Assembly (NCBI GenBank): GCA_018057825.1
Contig: JAGPCY010000005.1
Location: forward strand, 62,001-126,000
Direction of reading: 5' to 3'
Source: Kofleriaceae bacterium
GTDB lineage: Bacteria > Myxococcota_A > Polyangia > Haliangiales > Haliangiaceae
DNA length: 64,000 nt
Position numbers and translations under genes: made by a program
In this document: positions 54,343 through 64,000 of the stretch, in pieces
Position numbering within the stretch: position 1 is the stretch's first letter
How the letters are laid out: every line of letters starts with the position of its first letter
Notes under the pieces: generated by a model
Database searches by the model: none
Told to the model about the DNA's origin: nothing
Seen by the model: the letters and a program-made list of their open reading frames with translations, nothing else

Positions 54343-55521
54343 CTACCGCTGGGCGGCCAGGAAGGCCGCCAGGTCCCAGGCCAGGGGCGCGACCACCTCG
54401 ATCGGCGCGCCGGTCCGCGGGTGCGGCAGGCGCAGGCGATGGGCGTGCAAGGCGTGGCGCGGCAGCACGAACCGGAGCGCCTGGTCCCGGGTCATCCCGC
54501 GATCGCAGAACGTCATGAAGGCCTCGTCGCCATGGGCGTAGAGCTTGTCGCCGACGATCGGGAAGCCGGCGTGGGCCAGGTGGGCGCGGATCTGGTGCTG
54601 GCGGCCGGTCACCAGCTCGCACGCCACCAGGGCGTAGGCGCCGGCGCGCTCGACCACGCTGACCCGGGTCACCGCCGGCAGGCCGTCGGCGCGGACCACC
54701 ATCCGCACCCCCGGCAGCTTGGTCGCGTCGCCGGGCCCCGACAGCGCCAGCGGCGCGTCGAGCGTCAGCGGCGGCGCCCCGGCCTCGGGCCACGGCGGCT
54801 GGCCGTGGCAGATCGCCAGGTAGGTCTTGGCGGCGCGCTTGTGCTCGAAGGCGCCCTTGAGCGCCGCGGCCGCGGCCTTGTGGCCGGCCAGGGCCAGGGC
54901 CCCCGAGGTCTCGCGATCGAGGCGGTGGCCGATCTGCCACGGCGTGGTCGGGAAGCGCTCGGCCACCACCCGGGTGAGCGTGTTCCAGTAGAACTTCGCC
55001 GAGGCGTGGACCGGCAGGCCCGCGGGCTTGTCGATCACCAGGAGGTCGTCGTCCTGGTAGAGCACCTCGAAGGTGCGCGGGCAGGGCGGCTCGGGCCGCG
55101 CGGTCCGGCGCAGGATCAGCTCGTCGCCGACGTGGACGGTCATCGACGAGCGCGGTCGCCGGCCGTCGCCGCGGGTGAGCTGGGTCGCGATCACCTCCTG
55201 GATCCGGGTGCGCGACAGCCGGGGGATGACCCGCTTGAGGTAGTGGTCGAGGCGACTGCCGGCCAGGTCCTCGGTGACCACCAGCCGGCGCTCGACGATC
55301 CGCGGCTGACCGGCGGCGTCCAGGTGCGCGGTCAACCCGAGATCGACCCCGGGCAGGGGCGCCCACCACGGCCCGAGATCGGCGAAGGCCGCCGGATCGG
55401 TGGCGGCACCCGCATCGTCGGCCCGGCCGCCGTCGCCCCCGTCGTCGGCCGGCAGGTCGTCGGTCGCCAGGTCGTCGGCCGGCAGGTCGTCGTCGCTCGG
55501 CAGGTCGTCGTCGGCGCGCAC
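54343..55521 (-). CDS. RluA-family pseudouridine synthase
   Basis: 392 residues. N-terminal acidic repeat region (about 1-45, DDLP/DDD steps), then an S4-like RNA-binding domain ([23 protein letters not shown]) and the catalytic domain with the Asp in [15 protein letters not shown], the [11 protein letters not shown] strand and [15 protein letters not shown]. It converts specific uridines in rRNA or tRNA to pseudouridine. The GTG at 55521 is used because the frame further up runs into the divergent regulator; a TACCAT lies 11 bases upstream. The acidic tail is an addition not usual in the family. Confidence 0.88.
   Translation of the reverse strand: MRADDDLPSDDDLPADDLATDDLPADDGGDGGRADDAGAATDPAAFADLGPWWAPLPGVDLGLTAHLDAAGQPRIVERRLVVTEDLAGSRLDHYLKRVIPRLSRTRIQEVIATQLTRGDGRRPRSSMTVHVGDELILRRTARPEPPCPRTFEVLYQDDDLLVIDKPAGLPVHASAKFYWNTLTRVVAERFPTTPWQIGHRLDRETSGALALAGHKAAAAALKGAFEHKRAAKTYLAICHGQPPWPEAGAPPLTLDAPLALSGPGDATKLPGVRMVVRADGLPAVTRVSVVERAGAYALVACELVTGRQHQIRAHLAHAGFPIVGDKLYAHGDEAFMTFCDRGMTRDQALRFVLPRHALHAHRLRLPHPRTGAPIEVVAPLAWDLAAFLAAQR
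55439..55519 (-). repeat. imperfect tandem repeat encoding acidic DDLP steps
   Basis: GGCAGGTCGTCG-type units recur about four to five times with small changes, coding on the minus strand for Asp-Asp-Leu-Pro steps at the start of the pseudouridine synthase. Such repeats can change copy number. Confidence 0.6.
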
Positions 55522-55590
55522 GCGGCCGCGCGATGGTACACGACCGGCCGGACGGGCCCGCGGGCCTTGCGCTACCATCGCCGCGGCCCG

Positions 55591-57036
<1,446 letters not shown>

Positions 57037-57053
57037 CCGCGACGATCCGCCCG

Positions 57054-57082
57054 TTGACAGCGCCGGGTGGCCGCCGCAGACT
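57054..57082 (+). promoter_or_regulatory. sigma-70-type promoter upstream of the DUF4920 gene
   Basis: A perfect TTGACA at 57054-57059, a 17-base spacer, and CAGACT at 57077-57082 (3 of 6 bases of the -10). It precedes the ATG at 57108, which has its own Shine-Dalgarno (GAGGAG). Confidence 0.45.
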
Positions 57083-57107
57083 CCGCCCGTCCCGTCGAGG
57101 AGTCTCC

Positions 57108-57698
<591 letters not shown>

Positions 57699-57702
57699 CC
57701 TC

Positions 57703-58266
57703 GTGGCCGTGATGTGGCGGAAGTGGTTCCGCATCCTCCACCGCGACGTCGGCTACGTCGCGGTCGCGTTGATCATCGCCTACGGCGTCTCGGGGGTGGC
57801 GGTCAACCACATCGAGGACTGGAACCCCAACTACACCTTCGCCGAGCGCGCGATCGACATCGGCCCGCTGCCGCCAGGCCCGGCCGATCAGCTCGCGGCC
57901 GCCGCGGTCGAGCGGCTGCGCCTCGATCCCCGCGCGGTGCGCGGCCACTTCCTCGAGACCGCGACCCACCTGCGGGTGTTCCTGCCCGACGGCCAGGAGG
58001 CGTCGCTCGACGTCACCACCGGCCGCGGCCGGATGAAGGTGGTCGAGAAGCGCGCGGTCCTGTTCGAGCTCAACAGCCTGCACCTCAACAACCTGAAGGG
58101 TGCCTGGACCTACGTCGCCGACCTGTTCGCGATCGCGCTCATCTTCCTGGCCATCACCGGCATGACGATGATGAAGGGCGATCGCGGCTTCTGGGGCCGC
58201 GGCAAGTACTTCGTCGCCGGCGGGCTGGCGGTGCCGGTCTTCTTCCTGATCTACGTCCACCAGTAG
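57703..58266 (+). CDS. PepSY-associated membrane protein
   Basis: 187 residues. An N-terminal membrane helix after a basic WRKWFRILHRDVGY, a periplasmic region (about 40-130) with the PepSY-like strand RGHFLETATHLRVFLPDGQEASLDV, then two further helices (FAIALIFLAITGMTMM, YFVAGGLAVPVFFLIYV). Proteins of this type are often linked to iron or flavin-based electron transfer. It starts with GTG at 57703; an ATG at 57712 is also possible. Pairing with the DUF4920 gene suggests a metal-related envelope role. Confidence 0.78.
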   Translation: MAVMWRKWFRILHRDVGYVAVALIIAYGVSGVAVNHIEDWNPNYTFAERAIDIGPLPPGPADQLAAAAVERLRLDPRAVRGHFLETATHLRVFLPDGQEASLDVTTGRGRMKVVEKRAVLFELNSLHLNNLKGAWTYVADLFAIALIFLAITGMTMMKGDRGFWGRGKYFVAGGLAVPVFFLIYVHQ

Positions 58267-58291
58267 CGCGGCGCGCCGGGGCGACCGTCGG

Positions 58292-59017
58292 TCAGCGCCC
58301 GGCCTGGCCGGCCCACCACGCCGCCACCCACTCGACGTCGCCGTGGCGGAAGCCGCCGAACTCGACGCCGGGCATGGCGCGGACGTGGGCCTCGACCTTG
58401 CGCGCGGCCGGCGCGAAGTACGTCACCAGGTTGGCCCGGCCCAGGCGATCCATCGTCGCCAGGAACTTGGGCATGTCGCTCATGTAGTAGATGACCTCGC
58501 AGGCGGTCACCAGGTCGAAGCGGCCGACCTCGTCGATCCACGGCATCGCGTAGATGTCACCGGCGGCGAACTCGCACTCGCCGGCGAAGGCCGCCAGCCG
58601 GGTCTGGGCCCGGGCCACCGCGGTCGCCGAGACGTCGATGCCGGTGACGTGATCGGCCAGCGTCAGCAGGTGCTCGGTCTGATGGCCCTCGCCGCAGCCG
58701 ACCTCGAGCAGCGTCGCGAAGTGATCGCCGAGCGCGCGCTCGATCACCAGGTTGGTCTCGGCGAACCGGGCCTGCTCTTGCGGCGAGGCCATGTGCCACG
58801 GGTCGGGCATCTTGTAGGCTAGGTCGAGGCGAGCGTGGGCGTCGTTCTGCCGCACCGTGCGCAGCGCGTACTTCATCCACGCCCGGCGGACCGCGGTCTC
58901 GGCCCGGGCCCGCGCGGCGGCGGCCCGGTTGGGCAGATCGAACTCGTCGAGGGCGGCGCGGACCTCGCCGGCGCGCAGGAGCTGGTAGGCGGTGCGGAGC
59001 TTGTCGATGGGGGTCAT
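58292..59017 (-). CDS. NodS-like SAM-dependent methyltransferase
   Basis: 241 residues. Helical N-terminus, then the methyltransferase fold with motif I LLEVGCGEGHQTEHLL, GIDVSATAV, DIYAMPW and VTACEVIYYMSD, resembling NodS and other methyltransferases of glycan clusters. The ATG overlaps the polysaccharide deacetylase stop by ATGA, and the deacetylase is coupled to a GT2 glycosyltransferase; the trio mirrors nodulation-factor logic (glycosyl transfer, N-deacetylation, N-methylation). The substrate is inferred to be an amino sugar. Confidence 0.82.
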   Translation of the reverse strand: MTPIDKLRTAYQLLRAGEVRAALDEFDLPNRAAAARARAETAVRRAWMKYALRTVRQNDAHARLDLAYKMPDPWHMASPQEQARFAETNLVIERALGDHFATLLEVGCGEGHQTEHLLTLADHVTGIDVSATAVARAQTRLAAFAGECEFAAGDIYAMPWIDEVGRFDLVTACEVIYYMSDMPKFLATMDRLGRANLVTYFAPAARKVEAHVRAMPGVEFGGFRHGDVEWVAAWWAGQAGR

Positions 59018-60063
59018 GGGCTCGGGGCTCGGCGGACGAAGCCGAAGCGGTCGGAGGTGAGCTGGGCCAGGAACACGGCGTCGGGCAGATCGCGGTCGAC
59101 CGCGACCCGGGCCAGATCGAGGCGGTCGAGGCCGGGCCGGCCGACCACGCGCAGCCGACCGCTGGCGTTGGTGAAGCCCAGGCGGTACCCGGCGGCGGCC
59201 ACCGCGGCCCGGACCTCGGGGTAGCCGGCGATCGAGCGGCCGACCGGATAGGCGATCGCGTAGCGCGGCCCGCCGAGCTCGCGGGCCAGCTCGGCGCGGG
59301 CGCCGGCCAGATCGTCGGCCAGCTCGGCCGCGGGCAGGCTCTCGAGCACGCGGTGATCGCGGGTGTGCGACTCGATCGCCATGCCGGCGGCGGCCAGCGC
59401 GCGGATCTCATCCCAGGTCATGATCAGCTCGTCGGCCAGGGCGCGCTCGCGCTCGCGGCTCCACGGCACGCCGGCGGCGGTGGCCAGCTCGTCGAGGAAC
59501 CGGCCCAGATCGAGGCCGCGGGTGTTCTTGACCAGCTTGGTCAGCTCGCCGCGGGCGGCGCCGCGATCGGCCAGCGGCACGGTGCGCGCGGTCGGGTAGG
59601 TGAGCGCGAGGCTCGCGACCTGGGCGTGGTGCACCAGGTACGCGATGCGATCCCACCAGTAGAGCCGGCGATGGGTGGTGAAGCCGGTGGCGATGAAGAA
59701 CGTCGCCGTCGCGCCGACCTCGCGCAACGCCGGCAGCGCCACCGTCAGGTTCGAGCGGTAGCCGTCATCGAAGGTGATGAGGCACGGGTTGGGCGGCAGC
59801 GGCGCGCCGTCGAGGCTGGCCTCGAGGGTCGGCAGATCGATGATCGTGAAGTGCCGCGCCAGGAGCGCGAGCTGGCGGCGAAACTGCGCCGGCGTGACGT
59901 CGGCGACGTCGGGGTCGAAGGGGTAGTCGCGGTCAGGATCGCAGACGTGGTGGTAGGTGACGATCGCGACCGAGCGAGCCGGCAGGCGGCGCCGCACGGT
60001 CAGCGCCGCGCCGAGGGCGCCGGTCCGATGGAGGGCGGACGCGACCCGCGCGCGGACGCCCAT
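59014..60063 (-). CDS. polysaccharide deacetylase (CE4 family)
   Basis: 349 residues. The NodB-homology landmarks are present: TFDDGY with the catalytic Asp pair near residue 98, the metal His residues in ESHTRDH near residue 233, and ATFFIATGF. It removes N-acetyl groups from polysaccharide sugars. The frame also offers a GTG at 60066; the ATG at 60063 shares one base with the glycosyltransferase stop. It lies between glycosyltransferase and methyltransferase genes, all overlapping. Confidence 0.88.
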   Translation of the reverse strand: MGVRARVASALHRTGALGAALTVRRRLPARSVAIVTYHHVCDPDRDYPFDPDVADVTPAQFRRQLALLARHFTIIDLPTLEASLDGAPLPPNPCLITFDDGYRSNLTVALPALREVGATATFFIATGFTTHRRLYWWDRIAYLVHHAQVASLALTYPTARTVPLADRGAARGELTKLVKNTRGLDLGRFLDELATAAGVPWSRERERALADELIMTWDEIRALAAAGMAIESHTRDHRVLESLPAAELADDLAGARAELARELGGPRYAIAYPVGRSIAGYPEVRAAVAAAGYRLGFTNASGRLRVVGRPGLDRLDLARVAVDRDLPDAVFLAQLTSDRFGFVRRAPSP

Positions 60064-60992
60064 CACCGACCTCCCAGGGCGCGGCGGGCCCGGACCGCGG
60101 CGTTCTTGGCCATGACCACGCCGAGCCGGGCCAGCTCGCGGGCCTCGTCGGGGCGACGGGTGTTGCGGGCGGCCTGGCTGGCCAGGGCCACCGCGTCGCG
60201 GAACCGTCCGCTGGCCAACGTGCCGCGGGCGTTGCGGGCGTAGGCCCAGAACCGCGCGGCCGCGCGATCGGCGGGCGCCAGCTCGGGGCCGTGCTCGCGC
60301 AGGAAGCGCTCGATCACATCGAGGTAGTCGCGGTTGGTGCGGGCCAGCGCGGACAGCCCCTGGTGGCCGCGCATCGCGCGGGTCAGGGGCTGATCGATCA
60401 CGCCGATCTGGAACTGCCGCGCCACCCGCAGATGGAAGTCGAGATCCTCGGCGGTGCGCAGGCGGGCGTCGAACCCGCCGGTGGCCTGGAAGACCTCGCG
60501 GCGGAACATCGCCGAGGCCGGCGCCAGGGCCGGGTTGCGCAGGACGTAGGGCAAGACCCAGCCGTCGACGGGGATGAACTCGCGGCGCCGGAACCGCTCG
60601 AAGCCGACCCGGTGCTCATCCATGCGCTCGACGTCGGTGATGACCATGCCCAGCGCCGGGTTGGCCTCGAAGGCCGCGACCTGGCGGGCGATCTTCTCGG
60701 GGCGCCACTCGTCGTCGTCGTCGAGGAGCGCGATAAACGCGCCGGTGGCCGCCGCCATCCCGAAGTTGCGGGCCGCCGACACCCCGCCATTGGCCTTGCG
60801 CAGGTAGCGGACGCGGTCGCCGAAGGTGCGGCCGAGCACCGCCTCGGTGTCGTCGGTGCCGCCGTCGTCGACCACGATGATCTCGAGCCGATCGGCCGGA
60901 TAGGTCTGGGCCACCGCCGTGGCCACCGCGATCCGGACGTCGGCCGCGCGGTTGAAGGTCGGGATGACGGCGCTGACCAGCGGCAGGACCAC
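60063..60992 (-). CDS. family 2 glycosyltransferase
   Basis: 309 residues. GT-A fold signature: VSAVIPTFNRAADVRIAVATAVAQTYP, EIIVVDDGGTDDTEAV, ANGGVSAARNFG, and the metal-binding DDDDEW (DxD). It transfers a sugar from a nucleotide donor to a growing chain at the cytoplasmic face. The GTG at 60992 gives a standard family N-terminus. A longer open frame through the hexanucleotide array to 61973 is an artefact. First gene of the glycan trio. Confidence 0.88.
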   Translation of the reverse strand: MVLPLVSAVIPTFNRAADVRIAVATAVAQTYPADRLEIIVVDDGGTDDTEAVLGRTFGDRVRYLRKANGGVSAARNFGMAAATGAFIALLDDDDEWRPEKIARQVAAFEANPALGMVITDVERMDEHRVGFERFRRREFIPVDGWVLPYVLRNPALAPASAMFRREVFQATGGFDARLRTAEDLDFHLRVARQFQIGVIDQPLTRAMRGHQGLSALARTNRDYLDVIERFLREHGPELAPADRAAARFWAYARNARGTLASGRFRDAVALASQAARNTRRPDEARELARLGVVMAKNAAVRARRALGGR

Positions 60993-61042
60993 ACGGGATG
61001 ATGGGCCGAGGCCCGCGCGGTGGTCAATGGCCGGGGCCGGGG

Positions 61043-61663
61043 TCACCGCTGGCGGCGAGGCGCCGGCGGGGCGAGCGCACAGCGCTCGAGGATCCGGACC
61101 GGCATCGGCGCCCCCACGGCGGACGCCTGGACCGCGGCCAGGCGGCGCTGGTACTCGGCGCGCTGGTCGGCCGGGGCGTCGGCCGGCAGGGCATCGAGCG
61201 CGTCGGACAGCGCGCGCTCGGTCACGCGCTGCGCGTCTTGCACCACGCCACGGCGGACCTCGACGTAGATCTCGAGCCACCGGTTGCACCGCGCCACGGC
61301 GCGGGCGCGATCGTCCTCGCTCACCCGCCCGTCGGCGGCGCGGGCGAGCACCGGCACGGCGAGCTCGATCACCGGCGCGCCCGGGCGCGCGCGCGCGGCC
61401 AGGAGCGGGCGCAGCGCCGCGACCTCCGCCTCGGACACCCCGACGTCGTGGACCCAGCGACGGGCCAGCTCGCCGACCACCGGCGCGCTGGCGGCCACCG
61501 CGGCCTCCGTCTCGGCCTCGAGGGGCGGGCTGAGCACCAGCGCGCCGATCGCGCGGGGCGGCGGTGGCGGCGGCTCGTCGCGGCGGTCGCAGGCGAGGCC
61601 AAGCGTGGCGCCGGCGATCAGCGCGACCGCGGCGTGGGACGGGCGGAGGGCAGCGCGGCGCAC
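61043..61663 (-). CDS. lipoprotein of unknown function
   Basis: 206 residues from GTG: lipoprotein signal (lipobox GLAC), a Pro run (PPPPPP), then a helical domain with two cysteines (ARCNRWLE and LERCAL). No family recognised. A TAGGCT box six bases before the start supports the GTG. It reads toward the glycosyltransferase and lies directly downstream of the right-hand hexanucleotide array, which therefore occupies its upstream region. Confidence 0.62.
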   Translation of the reverse strand: MRRAALRPSHAAVALIAGATLGLACDRRDEPPPPPPRAIGALVLSPPLEAETEAAVAASAPVVGELARRWVHDVGVSEAEVAALRPLLAARARPGAPVIELAVPVLARAADGRVSEDDRARAVARCNRWLEIYVEVRRGVVQDAQRVTERALSDALDALPADAPADQRAEYQRRLAAVQASAVGAPMPVRILERCALAPPAPRRQR

Positions 61664-61669
61664 CGCGCC

Positions 61670-61675
61670 AGCCTA
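61670..61675 (-). promoter_or_regulatory. -10-like box (TAGGCT), 6 bases before start codon
   Basis: TAGGCT on the minus strand lies six bases upstream of the GTG at 61663. The hexanucleotide array starts about 45 bases further upstream of it. Confidence 0.45.
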
Positions 61676-61720
61676 TGCGACCTCGGCCCTCGGCGGGCGA
61701 TGGTCGGCCATCTCGCGCAG

Positions 61721-61992
61721 CGGCCTCGGTCTCGGTCTCGGCCTCGGTCTCGGTCTCGGTCTCGGCCTCGGTCTCGGTCTCGGCCTCGGTCTCGGTCTCG
61801 GTCTCGGCCTCGGTCTCGGTCTCCGTCTCGGCCTCGGTCTCGGTCTCGGCCTCGGTCTCGGTCTCGGTCTCGGCCTCGGTCTCGGTCTCGGCCTCGGTCT
61901 CGGCCTCGGCCTCGGTCTCGGTCTCGGTCTCGGTCTCGGCCTCGGCCTCGGTCTCGGTCTCGGCCTCGGTCACGGTCTCGGCCTCGGCTCGG
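61721..61992 (-). repeat. GAGRCC hexanucleotide tandem array (right)
   Basis: About 45 units of the same hexamer as at 8762-8990, here on the minus strand (CTCGGY on plus). Units alternate irregularly between GAGACC and GAGGCC, with a few variants near the edges. It fills most of the 338-base gap between the reductase and lipoprotein genes. Confidence 0.9.
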
Positions 61993-62001
61993 CCCCGGCT
62001 C

Positions 62002-62544
62002 CTACGCGGCCTCCCCGATGCGCTCGGCCACCGCGTAGCGCGAGACCACGGTTCCGTTCGGATACATCCGCGCGTCGCGCAGCGTCAGGCGGGTCGACGG
62101 GATCGCCGCGCCGAACAGCGCGACGCCACCGCCCAGGAGCAGCGGCGCCTGTTTGACGATGAGCGCGTCGATCAGCCCGGCGCCAAACAGTGTCGCCGCG
62201 AGCTGGCCCCCGCCGCACAAGTAGATCGGTCGGTCGGCGGTCCGGCGCAGCTCGGCGATCCGGGCGACCACGTCGTCGCCGATCACCTCGATCGCGGGAT
62301 CGGGCGGGGTGGTCAGGACCCGCGAGACCACGATCGAGCGCAGGGTCGGGTACGGGTTGGTCACCCCATGGGCCAGGCCCACCTCGTAGGTCCGTCGACC
62401 CATGAGGACGGTGCCGTAGTCGGAGAGCGACGCGAAATAGTCGGCGATGTGATCGCCGACGGTGGGGAACGCGGACCAGGACCCATCCGGGCTGGCGATG
62501 AAGCCGTCGACCGAGGTGGCGACGTGATAGACGATCGGGGACAT
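62002..62544 (-). CDS. RibD/dihydrofolate-reductase-like protein
   Basis: 180 residues, the usual length of single-domain YyaP/YwjB-like proteins. Visible blocks: VATSVDGFIASPDGS, GTVLMGRRTYEVG, VVSRVLT, IYLCGGGQLAATLF. The fold binds NADPH, but the real substrate of this subfamily is generally unknown. A strong Shine-Dalgarno (GGAGGT) fixes the ATG at 62544; a hairpin-forming inverted repeat lies just upstream of it. Confidence 0.85.
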   Translation of the reverse strand: MSPIVYHVATSVDGFIASPDGSWSAFPTVGDHIADYFASLSDYGTVLMGRRTYEVGLAHGVTNPYPTLRSIVVSRVLTTPPDPAIEVIGDDVVARIAELRRTADRPIYLCGGGQLAATLFGAGLIDALIVKQAPLLLGGGVALFGAAIPSTRLTLRDARMYPNGTVVSRYAVAERIGEAA

Positions 62545-62556
62545 AGGGACCTCCAC

Positions 62557-62575
62557 GGCGAGGGCATGCCTCGCC
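62557..62575. promoter_or_regulatory. inverted repeat in the leader of the reductase gene
   Basis: GGCGAGG, five bases, CCTCGCC: perfect 7-base arms. It stands 12 bases upstream of the ATG, immediately before the Shine-Dalgarno sequence, so it could be an operator or a leader hairpin. In DNA this GC-rich, short GC palindromes also arise by chance. Confidence 0.3.
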
Positions 62576-62723
62576 GACAAGCAGCGTTGATCGGTGCGCT
62601 CCGCGAGGAGCGACAGAGCGTGGGATCAGCGCAAGGAGGTCATTGCCGGCGCAGGCGGCTGCGCCGTCGAATACTGTGCGGGAGGTCACGTCGTCGCGCA
62701 AGCCCGATCGAGTCGCGGTGCGC

Positions 62724-62729
62724 TACCCT
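62724..62729 (+). promoter_or_regulatory. -10-like box (TACCCT), 6 bases before start codon
   Basis: TACCCT lies six bases upstream of the ATG at 62736, with no Shine-Dalgarno sequence between. Confidence 0.45.
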
Positions 62730-62735
62730 CGGCGC

Positions 62736-63296
62736 ATGGTGATCCTCCGGCGCGGCTGGGTTGCGTCGCGGCGAACCGCGCCGGTCGCGCTGGTCGCCGT
62801 CCTCGGTGCGATCGCCCCCGCCGCGGCGCAGCCGCCCGCGCGCGGGCCGGTCCAGCTCGCGGTGGGCGCGTCGGCGTGGCACCTGTGGTCGTACAACGGT
62901 GGGACCGAGACCCGCCGCGATCTGGCCGTGGGCGGTGGCCTCGGCTGGGCCGTGCGACCGGAGCTCACGATCGGCCTGGGCGTCGAGCACGCCGTCGACC
63001 AGCCAGAGACCCAAGGGCAGACCTACCTGAGCGGGCTGGTCCGCGCGCGCCTGCCGCGTGGGCTCCTGGTCACGGCGGAGCTGGTGACCGGGCGGATCCA
63101 CGTCGCCCATCGCGGCGACTACACCGTGCTGGGCGGCGGCGCGCGGCTCGGCTACGCCGTGGCCCTCGACCGCGGGGTCGAGCTCCACGGCTGGGTCGGG
63201 GGCCGGTGGTTCGCGACCTTCGAGGACGCGTCGAGCTATGAGGCGCCGTCGATGCCGGCGATCGCGCTCGGCCTCGACGTCCTGTGGTCGCCCTGA
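62736..63296 (+). CDS. small outer-membrane beta-barrel-like protein
   Basis: 186 residues. Basic N-terminus and export signal (ending APAAAQ), then alternating strands of the type QLAVGASAWHLWSY, LAVGGGLGWAV, LTIGLGVEHAV, GARLGYAVAL and a C-terminal strand ending in LDVLWSP. The pattern suggests an eight-stranded barrel of the OmpA/OmpW sort; no precise family is recognisable. Stand-alone gene. Confidence 0.65.
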   Translation: MVILRRGWVASRRTAPVALVAVLGAIAPAAAQPPARGPVQLAVGASAWHLWSYNGGTETRRDLAVGGGLGWAVRPELTIGLGVEHAVDQPETQGQTYLSGLVRARLPRGLLVTAELVTGRIHVAHRGDYTVLGGGARLGYAVALDRGVELHGWVGGRWFATFEDASSYEAPSMPAIALGLDVLWSP

Positions 63297-63378
63297 CCGC
63301 TCGTCGGCGCGATCGCAGCGTCGATCGGCGGCCCCACGTTGCCGTCGACGCCTGCCAGTGCGACCTTCGCACCTGACG

Positions 63379-63747
63379 ATGGAGCGAGCGCGCCCGATCG
63401 CCCGCGGCGACCTGTACTGGATCGCGGCGGATGACAGCCGCGGCCCGGCGCCGCCCTACGCTCACCCTCACGTGGTGGTCCAGGACGACGTCCTCAACCG
63501 ATCGCGGATCTCGACCGTGGTGGTGTGCGCGTTGACCAGCGATCTGCGCAAGGCCGCGGAGCCGGGCAACGTCCTCCTCGACCCTGGCGAGGGCGGGCTG
63601 CCGCGGCCGAGCGTGGTGGTGGTCTCCCAGATCGACGCGGTCGACAAGCGACGCCTGGGGGCCTACATCGGCCAGCTCTCGGCGGCTCGCGTCGACGCCG
63701 TGCTCGACGGCCTGGGCTTTCTCCAGCGGGCGTTCCTCGATCGCTAG
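63379..63747 (+). CDS. MazF/PemK-like endoribonuclease toxin, no antitoxin adjacent
   Basis: 122 residues, typical MazF length. The beta-barrel blocks are visible: ARGDLYWIAADD with the family Arg, HPHVVVQDD, STVVVCALTSDLR (with the conserved Thr-Ser), GNVLLDPGEGGLPRPSVVVVSQIDAVDKRRLG. MazF enzymes cut mRNA at short motifs. Toxin genes normally follow a small antitoxin gene; here only the barrel protein gene lies upstream, and 82 bases with no frame separate them. The stop overlaps the stop of the convergent DUF1801 gene. Confidence 0.82.
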   Translation: MERARPIARGDLYWIAADDSRGPAPPYAHPHVVVQDDVLNRSRISTVVVCALTSDLRKAAEPGNVLLDPGEGGLPRPSVVVVSQIDAVDKRRLGAYIGQLSAARVDAVLDGLGFLQRAFLDR

Positions 63748-64000
63748 CCGACCCGCCGACCGCGCCCGCGGGTCGTGGCGGGCGTCCTGCGCCGCGGCGC
63801 CGGGCGGGCGGCGGCCTTGGCCGCGACCTGGGCCAGGCGCCAGCGGACCAGCGACCGCACCAGCGCCACCGGCAGCCGCCCGTCGAGCGGGAGCTGGATC
63901 GCGCCCTTCGAGCACGCGTAGCCGGCGAGCTTCTCCGCGAAGGCCTCGATCGCCGCCGGCCCTGGGTAGACCCCGACGTGACCCGCGAAGCCGCCGAGGT
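63744..64000 (-). CDS. DUF1801/YdhG-like protein, C-terminal part (start outside window)
   Basis: 85 codons read in from the right edge. The stretch GGFAGHVGVYPGPAAIEAF, then GYACSKGAIQLPLDGRLPVALVRSLVRWRL is the recognisable end of a DUF1801 domain (YdhG-type, a small fold related to frataxin and YjbR). A basic tail (RRRTPATTRGRGRRVG) follows. The stop (63744-63746) shares three bases with the MazF stop on the other strand. Confidence 0.75.
   Translation of the reverse strand, partial: LGGFAGHVGVYPGPAAIEAFAEKLAGYACSKGAIQLPLDGRLPVALVRSLVRWRLAQVAAKAAARPAPRRRTPATTRGRGRRVG

Noticed and set aside
60063-61973. A 636-codon frame joining the hexanucleotide array, the reverse phase of the lipoprotein gene and the glycosyltransferase.
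   Set aside because: Only the last 309 codons look like protein; the rest is repeat and out-of-frame sequence of another gene.

Overview
The window is very GC-rich, densely packed DNA. It carries several Hanks-type Ser/Thr kinases with a C-terminal membrane anchor, two sigma-54 activators (one with an FHA domain instead of a receiver), many Asp/Ala-rich lipoproteins, and PEGA/TPR-like secreted proteins. This combination points to a myxobacterium, most likely of the Haliangium/Kofleria type; that placement is inferred from gene content only. No rRNA, tRNA, CRISPR array or transposase was found.

Left part (1-16.5 kb): the end of a Ser/Thr kinase and a membrane protein; then a minus-strand block of a kinase, a PEGA/TPR-like protein, a Pro-rich anchored protein, two LamG-fold lipoproteins and a GH43 endo-arabinanase lipoprotein; then another kinase and a complete tripartite RND efflux operon (outer-membrane factor, adaptor, pump).

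Middle left (16.5-30.5 kb): a histidine kinase, NtrC-type regulator and PAP2 phosphatase joined by 4-base overlaps; hemD-hemB; a DUF192 lipoprotein; a chain of a lipoprotein methyltransferase, a CPA2 antiporter and a cysteine-less redoxin; a cyclic-nucleotide-binding protein; and three lipoproteins sharing one leader, the first of them frameshifted.

Centre (30.5-51.3 kb): an uncharacterised island. Its intact core is five genes in a row on the plus strand: a PhoD-like metallophosphatase, a DUF6603-like protein of 1134 residues, and proteins of 948, 1411 and 574 residues that I cannot assign. The first junctions are ATGA overlaps. Upstream lies a second, broken copy: a 405-residue protein, a frameshifted DUF6603-like gene and a 51-codon stub of the 948-residue gene. 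The two copies share a nearly identical 1.86-kb direct repeat exactly 7,459 bp apart. The DNA between the repeats has a different N-terminal DUF6603 half, the phosphatase and two small lipoprotein genes. The island is the best candidate for an undescribed system.

Right part (51.4-64 kb): an SppA protease with a long extra N-terminal domain, an RluA-type pseudouridine synthase, an FHA-type sigma-54 activator, DUF4920 and PepSY-type proteins, a glycan cluster (GT2 glycosyltransferase, polysaccharide deacetylase, methyltransferase), a RibD/DHFR-like reductase, an orphan MazF-like toxin and a partial DUF1801 gene.

Two signals cut across the window. Twelve genes have a TANNNT box 6-9 bases upstream of their start codon and no Shine-Dalgarno sequence, as expected for leaderless transcripts. 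Two long GAGRCC hexanucleotide arrays lie in inverted orientation at about 8.8 and 61.8 kb.
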